This document shows, piece by piece, positions 19,642 through 31,698 of a stretch of 59,460 bases of DNA. The notes below the pieces were generated by a model that was not told where the DNA came from, made no database searches, and was given only the letters and a program-made list of their open reading frames with translations. Both the position numbers and the translations under genes were made by a program. Source of the DNA: an uncultured Bacteroidales bacterium (GTDB taxonomy: Bacteria > Bacteroidota > Bacteroidia > Bacteroidales > Bacteroidaceae); the NCBI GenBank assembly GCA_902779165.1, contig CACZAN010000015.1:1-59460 (forward strand). The letters run 5' to 3'. Each line of letters begins with the position of its first letter. Positions within the stretch are counted from its first letter, which is position 1.

Positions 19642-22368
19642 ATGAACTTAGATACGTCCATATCCAATGCCAGCTCGCACCCCACGCCCGACATGCTGGC
19701 AGGTCTCACCTCCGAGGAAGTGCTGGCATCCCGTGCCGCCCACGGAAGCAATGTCCTCACTCCTCGCGAGCGTACGCCCTGGTGGCGCAAGTTTGCAGAG
19801 AAATTCACCGACCCGCTCATCATCATTCTCCTAGTTGCCGCCGTCCTGAGCATAGGCATCTCCTTCTATGAATACTTTGGCCTGGGTGCCGACGCCACCG
19901 CCTTCTTCGAGCCTGTAGGCATCATCGTCGCCATCGCCCTGGCTACGGGGCTGGCTTTCTGGTTCGAGTGGCAGGCCGACCGCGAATTCTCGCTCCTCAA
20001 CCAGCAGAACGACATCGAGCCCGTTCGCGTGGTGCGCAATGGCCGCGAGACGATGGTGCCGCGTTGCGACGTGGTCGTGGGAGATCTCGTGCTGCTGTCC
20101 ACGGGCGATGAGATTCCTGCCGACGGACAGCTGCTGGAAGCCACGCAGATGCAGGTCGATGAGAGCACCCTCACCGGCGAACCTGTATGCCGCAAGAGCG
20201 TTCGCCCAGAGGAACAGGATGCCGACGCCACCTTCCCAACGAATGTCGTCCTGCGAGGTACCAAGCTGCTGGAAGGCCACGGACGCATGCGCGTCGCGGC
20301 TGTAGGCGATGCCACAGAGAACGGACGCGTCTTCACGGAGGCACAAATCGACTCCACTGTCCGCACTCCCCTCAACGAGCAGCTCGACCGCCTGGGACTC
20401 CTTATTTCCCGCACCAGCTACGCCATTGCTGCCCTCGTCGTCGTGGGCAGGGTCGTGATGTGGATGGTCAGCCAGGCTGGAGAACCCGGTTTCTCCCTCC
20501 TTAACCTCCACTTCCTCGCCTACTTCCTCCAGTCGGTGATGCTGGCCGTGACGCTTATCGTCGTCGCTGTGCCCGAGGGACTGCCAATGGCTGTCACCCT
20601 CTCCCTTGCTTATTCCATGCGCCGCATGCTCAAGACTAACAATCTCGTCCGCCGCATGCACGCCTGCGAGACCATGGGCGCTGCCACCATCATCTGCACC
20701 GACAAGACAGGCACGCTGACGCAGAACCAGATGCAGGTGGCGGAAATCAAGAGATCCACCTCCGACCCCTCCAGCCTGATTTGGGTCTATAATAACATCG
20801 CCGTCAACAGCACCGCCTCCCTCGACGGCAACAGCGTCCTGGGTAACCCCACGGAAGGTGCCCTGCTGCTGTGGCTGCGCGACCAAGGTGTCAACTACGC
20901 CACGCTCCGCTCTGCCGCCCGCATCACGGAGGAAATCCCCTTCACCACAGAGCGCAAGTACATGGCTACCCGAGAGCAGGACACCTTATATATTAAAGGC
21001 GCGCCCGAGATCGTGATGGAGATGTGCAAAAGACCAGCCCCCTCCCGTAATGGAGAGGAGGAGGCCTCCGGATTGGGAACGGATGATATCGCGTTAACTA
21101 CCCCCCTCCCAAATGGGAGTGGTTCGGAGGAGGGTCTTCTTCTCTCCTGGCAGCAACGCGGTCTGCGCACCCTTGCTCTGGCACATGCCGACGGCGACGC
21201 GACTCCTCAACTCGATGCCCTCGTAGCCATCGCAGACCCTGTCCGCACCGATGTCCCTGCCGCTGTCAAGGAGTGTCTTGAAGCTGGCATTGCCGTGAAA
21301 ATCGTCACCGGCGACACACCGGCTACCGCTGCAGAGATTGCCAGGCAGATCGGGTTGTGCCCCACAGAGTCATCTCTACTCACTGGCCCCGAAGTTGCTG
21401 CCCTCTCAGAGGAGGAATTGCGCGAACGGGCAGGTGACATCACCATCATTGCCCGCGCACGTCCTATGGACAAACAGCGACTGGTGCAGGCATTGCAAGC
21501 CTGTGGCGAAGTGGTGGCGGTCACTGGCGACGGCACCAACGATGCCCCAGCTCTCAAGGCGGCACATGTAGGCCTCTCCATGGGCGACGGCACCGCTGTG
21601 GCTAAGGAAGCATCGGACATCACCATCATCGACAACTCCTTCGCCAGCATCGGGCGGGCAGTGATGTGGGGGCGCTCGCTCTATCGCAACATCCAACGAT
21701 TCATCCTCTTCCAGATGACGGTCAACGTCTGCGCCTGCCTCACCGTGCTCGCGGGTGCCTTCATGGGAACGGATGCGCCGCTGACCGTCACCCAGATGCT
21801 GTGGGTGAACCTCATCATGGACACCTTCGCCGCCATGGCTCTCGCCTCGCTGCCCCCTACAGAAGCTGTGATGCACGAGCGTCCGCGCGACCGTCGTAAG
21901 TTCATCATCTCCACGCCGATGTGGCACTTTATCCTGGGCGTCGGCGGCTTCTTCTTCGTGCTGATGGGAGTATCCCTCTGGATGGCGGAGCATGCCAATG
22001 TGAATGACATCGGCGACTTTTTTATGATGCTCGTGCAGGGGAACATCACATGGGCGCGCGACGGACTCACCTCATACGAACTCAGCATCTTCTTCACCAC
22101 CTTCGTTATGTTGCAGTTTTGGAATCTCTTCAACGCCCGCGCTTTCCTCACGGGCAAGAGTGCCTTCAACCTGCGTGGCTGCAAGGAGTTCCTCTTCATC
22201 GCTGCCCTCATCTTCTTCGGGCAGATACTCATCGTGGAATTCGGTGGCACGATGTTCAATGTCGTGCCGCTGGAACTCGACGAATGGCTGGGCATCATGC
22301 TCATCACCTCGCCAGTCCTCCTCTTAGGCGAAGGCGTCAGATTTTTGAAAGAAGCATTAAACCATTAA
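19642..22368 (+). CDS. P-type ATPase, calcium-transporting type (PMCA/PMR-like)
   Basis: A 908-aa inner-membrane cation pump. It has an N-terminal cation-ATPase domain (GLTSEEVLASRAAHG), the actuator motif TGEP, the phosphorylation motif DKTGTLT with D354, and the hinge TGDGTNDAPAL. Membrane segments flank these, including PEGLPM in the intramembrane calcium site, and a six-helix C-terminal bundle follows. It most resembles type IIB calcium pumps. An insert of about 40 residues rich in Pro, Gly, Ser and Glu (around 463-501) lies in the nucleotide-binding domain and is encoded by palindromic repeats. Short leader; start set by the promoter. Confidence 0.9.
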   Translation: MNLDTSISNASSHPTPDMLAGLTSEEVLASRAAHGSNVLTPRERTPWWRKFAEKFTDPLIIILLVAAVLSIGISFYEYFGLGADATAFFEPVGIIVAIALATGLAFWFEWQADREFSLLNQQNDIEPVRVVRNGRETMVPRCDVVVGDLVLLSTGDEIPADGQLLEATQMQVDESTLTGEPVCRKSVRPEEQDADATFPTNVVLRGTKLLEGHGRMRVAAVGDATENGRVFTEAQIDSTVRTPLNEQLDRLGLLISRTSYAIAALVVVGRVVMWMVSQAGEPGFSLLNLHFLAYFLQSVMLAVTLIVVAVPEGLPMAVTLSLAYSMRRMLKTNNLVRRMHACETMGAATIICTDKTGTLTQNQMQVAEIKRSTSDPSSLIWVYNNIAVNSTASLDGNSVLGNPTEGALLLWLRDQGVNYATLRSAARITEEIPFTTERKYMATREQDTLYIKGAPEIVMEMCKRPAPSRNGEEEASGLGTDDIALTTPLPNGSGSEEGLLLSWQQRGLRTLALAHADGDATPQLDALVAIADPVRTDVPAAVKECLEAGIAVKIVTGDTPATAAEIARQIGLCPTESSLLTGPEVAALSEEELRERAGDITIIARARPMDKQRLVQALQACGEVVAVTGDGTNDAPALKAAHVGLSMGDGTAVAKEASDITIIDNSFASIGRAVMWGRSLYRNIQRFILFQMTVNVCACLTVLAGAFMGTDAPLTVTQMLWVNLIMDTFAAMALASLPPTEAVMHERPRDRRKFIISTPMWHFILGVGGFFFVLMGVSLWMAEHANVNDIGDFFMMLVQGNITWARDGLTSYELSIFFTTFVMLQFWNLFNARAFLTGKSAFNLRGCKEFLFIAALIFFGQILIVEFGGTMFNVVPLELDEWLGIMLITSPVLLLGEGVRFLKEALNH
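21028..21146. repeat. In-frame palindromic insert within the P-type ATPase gene
   Basis: Two imperfect hairpins, CCCTCCC-gtaa-TGGAGAGG and CTCCC-aaat-GGGAG, lie within outer arms that roughly pair (AAAGACC...CCTCC with GGAGGAGGGTCTTC). The segment is read through in frame, giving a low-complexity insert. Confidence 0.6.
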
Positions 22369-22417
22369 GCTATTCAGGAGTCATAATAGTGCCAACCCAC
22401 TTTGATTGACTCCAAGC

Positions 22418-25400
22418 ATGACGACAAGACAAACACTGATGACGGTGGTGCTCACGTTGCTCACCACTTTTTTTTATAGCGAGCCCGTTGCCGCACAATG
22501 GTTCAACGTTCGTGGCACTGTCTACGAAAGTTCTACATTAAAAGGGCTGCCAGGCGCAAGCGTGATTGTCAACGACTCCACGGGAAGGATGGTTGCTGGT
22601 CGTCAGACGCTGGACAACGGACACTTTATGATTCCAGGTGTGCCTGCCGGCAATTATACCCTGAAGGTGTCGTTCATGGGATTTAAGACACAGACCTTTG
22701 CCCTCAACCTCAAAGGCAAGGGAGGCAACAAGAAAGTCAATGACATTCTCCTGAAAGAAGATGCCACGCTGATGCAGGAAGCCGTGGTGACTGGCAAACT
22801 GCCGGAGATGACCATCATCGATGATACCGTCATGTACAATGCCTCTGCCTTCTCGCTCCCGCCAGGAGCCATGGTCGAGGAACTCATCAAGAAACTGCCG
22901 GGAATCGTTGTCGACGAGAATGGAAAGATAACGCATAACGGAAAGGAAGTCAGGCAGATATTAGTCGACGGAAAGGAGTTCTTCGGGCGCGACCAGCAGA
23001 TGGTGCTGAAGAACATTCCCGCAGAAATCGTGGATAAAGTGAAAGCCTACGACAAGCAAAGCGATCTCGCTCGAATCACCGGCATCGACGATGGAGAGGA
23101 ACAAACCGTACTGGATCTGGAAATCAAGAAGGACAAGCGACGCGGATGGTTTGGACGAGGAACGGCGGGCTATGGAACACAGAACCGCTACACCGCCCAC
23201 GCTGACGTCTACCGATTCCTCGACAAGCAGAAAGCAGGGGTCGTGGGCAATGCTAACAATACGCAGGGCAGCGGCATGCAAGCCAATCAGGATGTCGCTG
23301 CCAGCCTGAATCTCGAATGGGATAAGCTGGAGCTGAACGGTGGACTCACAGGACGGTTCAATCAGGCATCGGGTTCCAGCTGGAGCAATAGCCAGAACTT
23401 CGAAAACAAAAATGCCGCCTACTCCAACAGACAGAGCAGTAATGGCAGTCACAGCAAGAGCTTCAACACCAACTGGCGCATAGAATGGAAGCCAGACACC
23501 ATGACCAACATTCTTATTCGTCCGCAGTTCAGCGTCGGCGGCAACGACAGCCATAGCAACAGCGAAAGTGCCACCTTCAATGATGACCCTTATACCTTCA
23601 CCACGGATCCTTTAGGGCAGTTCGGCAGCGGCACCCTGCCCGCCACCTCACCCATGCGAAATATCGCCGTCAATCACAATCTGAACGCCAATCGTAATGA
23701 CAATAATGACATCAGCGGCTCGCTTTCCATCCAATTCAACCGTCGTCTGATGAAGCCTGGACGAAACATCACCTTCAACCTCAACGGAGGACTCAATCAG
23801 AGCGATGGCAACAGTAGCAGCTACTCACAAATCGATTACTATCAGATTCTTGCCCTCACAGGAGGCGACAGCGTCTACCACAAGATTCAGTACGACGACT
23901 CGCGCAATAAAGGTCGCAACTTCTCTGCACGCTTCTCCTATACCGAACCCATTGCTACAGGGCAGTTCCTGCAGTTCAGCTATAACTACAGCTACCGCTT
24001 CAACGACCGCGACCGCACGGTAGCCAGTATCTTCGACCCGGCGGTTGAGGGAAATGCTCTGGGAATCAACAATTATGATGGTCACCTTGATCTCGCCTCA
24101 CCAGACACGGCACAGTGCAATTACACCGAAAACCGCTACCAGAACCACGACCTGCGTCTGCAGTATCGACTGATCAATTCCAAGATGCGTCTGAACGTAG
24201 GTTTCAACCTGCAACCGCAGGTGAACAGCGTGGACTACACCAAGGGGTGGAAACACTACGATGTCTCCCGCACAGTCGCCAATTGGTCGCCAACCTTGAA
24301 CTTCCGATATCGCTTCACGAGGCAGCATCAGGTGGAGGCACGCTATGGCGGACAGAGCGGACAACCCTCCATCACAGACCTTATCCCAGACACCCTCAGC
24401 AATGCCAACCCGCTGAATATCCGACTCGGTAATCCTGAACTGAAGCCCAGCTTCACACATTCTGCTAACGCCGAGTGGCGATTCTCTCAGCCAGATTACC
24501 AGCGCAGCTATAACTTCAACGCCAATTTCCGTGCCACGCAGAACGCCACGACCAACCGTACAGAGTACAACGAACAGACTGGCGGACGTGTGACCATGCC
24601 TGTGAATATCAACGGCAACTGGAACGCAGGAGCCAACTTCAACTTCAACACAGCATTTAAGGATCAGCGTTTCCGCGTCAACAGCCGCACAGCCTATAGC
24701 CATACCACCGCCAAGAGCTATGTCTATCGCTCAGAGGAGCAGGCGAGTGTGCCCATCACCACCAACAGCAACAATGTCAACGAAGGATTGCGCTTCAGCT
24801 TCCGCGACGAGTTCAACAGCCGTTCGTTCTACGAGGACGAGGACTCTGAAGACGGCGCATCGTACTACAAGAACAGCCTCGAGGTGAATCTCAACGGTAA
24901 CTTCGCTTATAATGCTTCTGTCTCCACCAATACGGCGGCTACTGACCTCAGCCACTACAGCTTCTCCTATGGTCTCAGCGCCCACTGGAATTTCTGGTTT
25001 GGACTGAACCTCAGCACAGACATCAATCAACATAGCCGTCGTGGCTTTGCAGATGCTGAGATGAACACCAACCAGTGGATATGGAATGCGCAAGCCACCT
25101 ACAGCTTCCTCAGCCGCAGGCAAGCAATCCTCACCCTGCGCTGGAACGATATCCTTCGCCAGCGCGACATGGTCAACCGCAGCATCAGCGCCACCTCACG
25201 AACCGACAGCGACAGCGAGCGCATCACCTCCTACGTCATGCTCTCCTTCACCTACCGCTTCAATTTGTTTGGTGGACGCAGCATAGCAGCAAGCCGTAAT
25301 CGCAATAGAGGCGAGGGCGACGGAGATGACGAAGGACGCGGACAACGTGGCGGCGGAGGCAACTTTGGAGGTGGCAGCCGTGGCGGCAGTGGAGGTTTCG

Positions 25401-25435
25401 GCGGTCCTGGCGGTGGAGGAGGCGGTCGTTTCTGA
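22418..25435 (+). CDS. Outer-membrane beta-barrel protein with carboxypeptidase-like N-domain
   Basis: A 1005-aa exported protein. The signal peptide ends EPVAAQ. A carboxypeptidase-regulatory-like domain follows (VRGTVYESSTLKGLPGASVIV ... GNYTLKVSFMGFKTQ), then a plug-like region (LIKKLPGIVVDENGKITHNGKEVRQILVDGKEFFG), then a long barrel with alternating aromatic strands. This matches the TonB-receptor-like barrel family of Bacteroidetes, but no SusD partner is adjacent. The C-terminal 35 residues are Gly/Arg-rich and end in F. ATG 22418 is preferred to the TTG at 22406. The ligand is unknown. Confidence 0.8.
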   Translation: MTTRQTLMTVVLTLLTTFFYSEPVAAQWFNVRGTVYESSTLKGLPGASVIVNDSTGRMVAGRQTLDNGHFMIPGVPAGNYTLKVSFMGFKTQTFALNLKGKGGNKKVNDILLKEDATLMQEAVVTGKLPEMTIIDDTVMYNASAFSLPPGAMVEELIKKLPGIVVDENGKITHNGKEVRQILVDGKEFFGRDQQMVLKNIPAEIVDKVKAYDKQSDLARITGIDDGEEQTVLDLEIKKDKRRGWFGRGTAGYGTQNRYTAHADVYRFLDKQKAGVVGNANNTQGSGMQANQDVAASLNLEWDKLELNGGLTGRFNQASGSSWSNSQNFENKNAAYSNRQSSNGSHSKSFNTNWRIEWKPDTMTNILIRPQFSVGGNDSHSNSESATFNDDPYTFTTDPLGQFGSGTLPATSPMRNIAVNHNLNANRNDNNDISGSLSIQFNRRLMKPGRNITFNLNGGLNQSDGNSSSYSQIDYYQILALTGGDSVYHKIQYDDSRNKGRNFSARFSYTEPIATGQFLQFSYNYSYRFNDRDRTVASIFDPAVEGNALGINNYDGHLDLASPDTAQCNYTENRYQNHDLRLQYRLINSKMRLNVGFNLQPQVNSVDYTKGWKHYDVSRTVANWSPTLNFRYRFTRQHQVEARYGGQSGQPSITDLIPDTLSNANPLNIRLGNPELKPSFTHSANAEWRFSQPDYQRSYNFNANFRATQNATTNRTEYNEQTGGRVTMPVNINGNWNAGANFNFNTAFKDQRFRVNSRTAYSHTTAKSYVYRSEEQASVPITTNSNNVNEGLRFSFRDEFNSRSFYEDEDSEDGASYYKNSLEVNLNGNFAYNASVSTNTAATDLSHYSFSYGLSAHWNFWFGLNLSTDINQHSRRGFADAEMNTNQWIWNAQATYSFLSRRQAILTLRWNDILRQRDMVNRSISATSRTDSDSERITSYVMLSFTYRFNLFGGRSIAASRNRNRGEGDGDDEGRGQRGGGGNFGGGSRGGSGGFGGPGGGGGGRF

Positions 25436-25516
25436 AATAGTCTCAAAAATGACGCTCAAATGTTTCAAAGCGCATTCTTGTGGCTTTGGATGAAATCGTT
25501 TCATGCACTTTTTTGC

Positions 25517-25524
25517 TACTTTTG
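25517..25524 (+). promoter_or_regulatory. -7 box of the hemicellulose operon
   Basis: TACTTTTG, 47 nt before the ATG at 25572. No TTTG at ideal spacing. It lies inside the open frame starting at 25503, supporting the later start. Confidence 0.5.
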
Positions 25525-25571
25525 CAGCGCAAAACCTAATTTTTACGTGCAATCGTCATCCTTTTTACCAA

Positions 25572-27578
25572 ATGAAACGAACACTTGTTTTAATGCTCGC
25601 GGCTTTCGCCACAATGGCGGAAGCGCAGAATCCTATCATCCGAGACCAGTTCACCGCTGACCCTACGGCACGTGTGTTTGGCGATAGGGTCTATCTCTAT
25701 CCCTCCCACGACATCGTGCCCCCTGCAGGCACTCGGCAGGATTGGTTCTGCATGGCAGACTACCACGTCTTCTCCTCCTCGAATCTTACCGACTGGCAGG
25801 ATCACGGAGTTATCCTCTCACAAACGGGTGTTCCCTGGGGTAAACCCGACGGCTATTCGATGTGGGCGCCAGATTGCGTCTTCAAGAACGGACGCTACTA
25901 TTTCTATTTCCCCAATGGTCCAAAGGAAGGGCGCGGATTTGCCATCGGCGTCGCTACAGCTGACACCCCTATTGGTCCTTTCACCCCAGAGGCTGAACCC
26001 ATCAAGGGCATTTCTGGAATAGATCCGTGCGTGCTTATTGATGACGACGGCAGCGCATACATCTATTGGAGCGGCATGGGTATTCGTGGCGGAAAACTGA
26101 AAGACAATATGCTGGAGCTGGACGGCGAATTGCAGGAAATTCGTATGCCACTTCGCGAGGGACAGCCAGAGATGCCCCCGATGAGAGTCGGCGGTCAAAA
26201 TATGGAAGGACTGCCCGAAGGCTTCAAGGAAGGTCCCTTCGCCTTCAAACGCGGCGACTGGTATTACCTGACGTTCCCTTGGGTGCGCGGCGAGACGGGC
26301 GAGGGCAAGAACCCCACAGAGACACTGGCTTACTCTATGTCGAAGTCGCCTCTTGGTCCCTGGGATTTCAAGGGCATCATTATGGCAGAGCATGCCAACC
26401 GATGCTGGACGAACCACCACAGCATTGTTGAATACAAGGGGCAATGGTATCTCTTCTATCACCACAACGCTTTCTCGCCTCGCGATGACAAGCGTCGTTC
26501 CGCACAAATCGAGAAACTGTACTTCAATGCCGACGGTACCATCCAGGAAGTGAAAGAGTCCATGCGTGGAGTGGGCGTCAACCAGGCTACGGAGAAGATA
26601 GAGATTGACCGCTACAGCACCGCCAGCAGCGATGTGACAACGGCACTCATCGATACGGTCAACACCTTCCGCAGCTATCAGGCAACACTGCCGAAGAAGG
26701 GAAGCTGGCTATGCTACAACGATGTGGATTTCAGAGGACTGAACGACAGCTATCTCGTCGTCAGTGCCAAGGCTGCTGAGAATACGGAGTTTTTTGTCCG
26801 CGAGAAAAGCGCTAAGGGCAAGGTGATTGCTAAAGTAAAGATGACTGTCAAGAGTGAGATAACACGTCCTGGCATGGCGACTCCATTCCGACGCGACCAA
26901 AGCAACCAATGGCTCACGCTGACCGTTCCTCTGGAGTACATGCCGAAGGGCATCGCCAATGTCGTAATCACTTGCGAGGGTGATGGCGTCAGCATCGACC
27001 GGCTGCAGTTCAAGAACCGTCCAAAGTATTTTACAACAGTTTCCGATAATGCTGCTCCATCACAGCCTGATGCCCAAGGTTTCATCCGCCGATGGCGTCT
27101 GATGGAGCCCATTGCTGTTGATGTGCGTTCGAATGTCATCTTTACAGACTCATGGCTGCGAGCAAAATTTGCTGAGGAACTGGCGAAACTGCCTAAGCAG
27201 AAGGCGAAGTGGTACACGCTGGAAAGTGAGAACTACAACATGAAGCTGTTCCGCTTTGCTGAGAAATACGGCAAGCAGACTTACGGCTCCTTCTACTGGT
27301 GCGAGACGGTTATCGATAGTCCTGAAGATATTCAGAATCTGCGACTGGCCTGTGGCTCCAATGGCGCTTCACTGTGGTGGCTCAATGGTGAGGAAGTGCT
27401 CCTTCTTGAGGGCGACCGCCGTATGGTGGTGGATGATGGCGTGTCGCAGCGCCTGACATTGAAGAAAGGGCAGAATGTGCTGCGCTGTGCAGTCATCAAT
27501 GGCCCCGGACTTAGCGATATGTGCGCCCGCTTCATCGATGAGAAAGGTAATCCTATTACGAACATCAAAATCCAATAA
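25572..27578 (+). CDS. Secreted GH43 glycosidase with carbohydrate-binding module
   Basis: A 668-aa enzyme, probably a beta-xylosidase or alpha-L-arabinofuranosidase acting on xylan side chains. The signal peptide ends MAEAQ. The five-bladed GH43 domain shows the expected triad: base Asp in TADPTARV, pKa-tuning Asp in GIDPCVLID, and acid Glu in FKEGPFAF. A CBM6-like beta-sandwich follows (around 350-490), then a C-terminal domain of about 170 residues beginning ITTVSD-like sequence that I do not recognise. First of three genes with a 3-nt gap to the next. Confidence 0.85.
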   Translation: MKRTLVLMLAAFATMAEAQNPIIRDQFTADPTARVFGDRVYLYPSHDIVPPAGTRQDWFCMADYHVFSSSNLTDWQDHGVILSQTGVPWGKPDGYSMWAPDCVFKNGRYYFYFPNGPKEGRGFAIGVATADTPIGPFTPEAEPIKGISGIDPCVLIDDDGSAYIYWSGMGIRGGKLKDNMLELDGELQEIRMPLREGQPEMPPMRVGGQNMEGLPEGFKEGPFAFKRGDWYYLTFPWVRGETGEGKNPTETLAYSMSKSPLGPWDFKGIIMAEHANRCWTNHHSIVEYKGQWYLFYHHNAFSPRDDKRRSAQIEKLYFNADGTIQEVKESMRGVGVNQATEKIEIDRYSTASSDVTTALIDTVNTFRSYQATLPKKGSWLCYNDVDFRGLNDSYLVVSAKAAENTEFFVREKSAKGKVIAKVKMTVKSEITRPGMATPFRRDQSNQWLTLTVPLEYMPKGIANVVITCEGDGVSIDRLQFKNRPKYFTTVSDNAAPSQPDAQGFIRRWRLMEPIAVDVRSNVIFTDSWLRAKFAEELAKLPKQKAKWYTLESENYNMKLFRFAEKYGKQTYGSFYWCETVIDSPEDIQNLRLACGSNGASLWWLNGEEVLLLEGDRRMVVDDGVSQRLTLKKGQNVLRCAVINGPGLSDMCARFIDEKGNPITNIKIQ

Positions 27579-27581
27579 GCC

Positions 27582-29033
27582 ATGAAACGAACGATATTTT
27601 ATTCAGTTCTCTTATCTCTATTCTCTGGCAGCATAGCTGCGCAAACAGGAGCTCCCTATATCCATGACCCCTCGACGATAGCTGAGTGCGAAGGCAAGTA
27701 CTATACCTTTGGCACAGGAGGCGGAGGACTCATCAGCGACGACGGATGGAGCTGGCACAGCGGCGCAGAACGTCCTGGCGGCGGCGCTGCACCCGATGTT
27801 CTGAAGATCGGTGACCGCTATCTGGTTATTTATGGTGCTACTGGCGGTGGCTTGGGCGGCGGACACAACGGTCGCATCCTGACCATGTGGAACAAGACCC
27901 TTGACCCCCAGTCGCCCGACTTCAAATATACAGAAGCCGTAGAGGTGTGCTCAAGTGATGGTATGGAGGATCAGGACGCTATTGACCCGGGAATGCTGCT
28001 CGATCCCACAACGGGTCGCCTGTGGGCAAGCTATGGCACTTATTTCGGCACCATCCGCCTCATCGAACTCGACCCCACGACAGGCTTCCGCGTGAAAGGT
28101 AACAAGGAGAAGGACATCGCCATCGACTGCGAGGCTACAGACTTGATTTACAAAGATGGCTGGTACTACTTGTTGGGTACTCACGGCACCTGCTGCGACG
28201 GCGTCAACTCCACCTATAATATTGTAGTGGGACGTTCTCGTTCTGTTGAGGGACCCTATCTCGATAACATCGGTCGCGATATGTATCAGGGTGGCGGGCG
28301 TATGGTCATTGCTGCCGGTGACCGCAAAACGGGTCCTGGGCATTTCGGACGTACGATTATTGATGAAGGTGTGGAGGTGATGTCCTGTCATTTCGAAGCA
28401 GACTTCGACCGCAGTGGCCGCAGTGTACTTGGCATCCTTCCTCTGTTGTGGCGCGACGGTTGGCCAGAAGCTGGCGAGCAGTTCAAGGGCGGAACTTTTG
28501 AGATTGCATCTGCCCGCAGAGGCTATTCTCTGGAGCTCGCTGTGGATTTCGTCCGTATGCAGCAAGAACGTCAGCGCTTCTGGCAGATGGATCCCAATGA
28601 ACCTCTGAAGGCTTTGCCAGAACAGACCTTGGAAGAGGTTATCGGCACTTGGCCACAGGGCGACATTGCTGTCCGCTGCAGCGATTATATGTTCCGCCCA
28701 CATCAGCACTGGACCATCACGCCAGTACCAGAAGCTGGCGGTTACCTCTCTGCTCCCTATTTCAAAATCACCATTGCCGGCACCGACCGCTCTTTGACCG
28801 CAACTGCCAATCTGGAACTCACCGCTACTCCCGCTTTTACAGGCGCACCAGAGCAGCTGTGGCGCATCGAACAACTCACCGATGGCAACTTCCGCCTGCT
28901 GCCAAAAGGCATTCCTGGGCGCGAGGGCATCAATACCAGCTATGTTCTCTATTCCGCTGCTGACAGCACTCCAACACTGGCACTTTGGGATTTCTCCACA
29001 GATAACTCTAAGTGGCGTCTTCGCAGTCGTTAA
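27582..29033 (+). CDS. Secreted GH43 glycosidase (arabinanase-like)
   Basis: A 483-aa exported enzyme; signal peptide ends SIAAQ. The GH43 propeller shows Asp in YIHDPSTI, Asp in DAIDPGML and Glu in DCEATDLIY, consistent with endo-arabinanase or related activity. The last 130 residues (from HWTITPVPEAGGYL) form a separate beta-rich domain that may bind sugar. Located 3 nt after the first GH43 gene, so almost certainly cotranscribed. The precise linkage cleaved is not readable. Confidence 0.85.
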   Translation: MKRTIFYSVLLSLFSGSIAAQTGAPYIHDPSTIAECEGKYYTFGTGGGGLISDDGWSWHSGAERPGGGAAPDVLKIGDRYLVIYGATGGGLGGGHNGRILTMWNKTLDPQSPDFKYTEAVEVCSSDGMEDQDAIDPGMLLDPTTGRLWASYGTYFGTIRLIELDPTTGFRVKGNKEKDIAIDCEATDLIYKDGWYYLLGTHGTCCDGVNSTYNIVVGRSRSVEGPYLDNIGRDMYQGGGRMVIAAGDRKTGPGHFGRTIIDEGVEVMSCHFEADFDRSGRSVLGILPLLWRDGWPEAGEQFKGGTFEIASARRGYSLELAVDFVRMQQERQRFWQMDPNEPLKALPEQTLEEVIGTWPQGDIAVRCSDYMFRPHQHWTITPVPEAGGYLSAPYFKITIAGTDRSLTATANLELTATPAFTGAPEQLWRIEQLTDGNFRLLPKGIPGREGINTSYVLYSAADSTPTLALWDFSTDNSKWRLRSR

Positions 29034-29081
29034 ATATTGAAAATAAAAAGTGTAAGTATAGAACGTTAAACTTTAAATTAA

Positions 29082-31694
<2,613 letters not shown>

Positions 31695-31698
<4 letters not shown>

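Noticed and set aside
22418-25435. SusC of a polysaccharide utilisation locus
   Set aside because: No SusD follows, the P-type ATPase precedes it, and the N-domain/plug/Gly-rich tail fits a general TonB-receptor-like barrel protein better.
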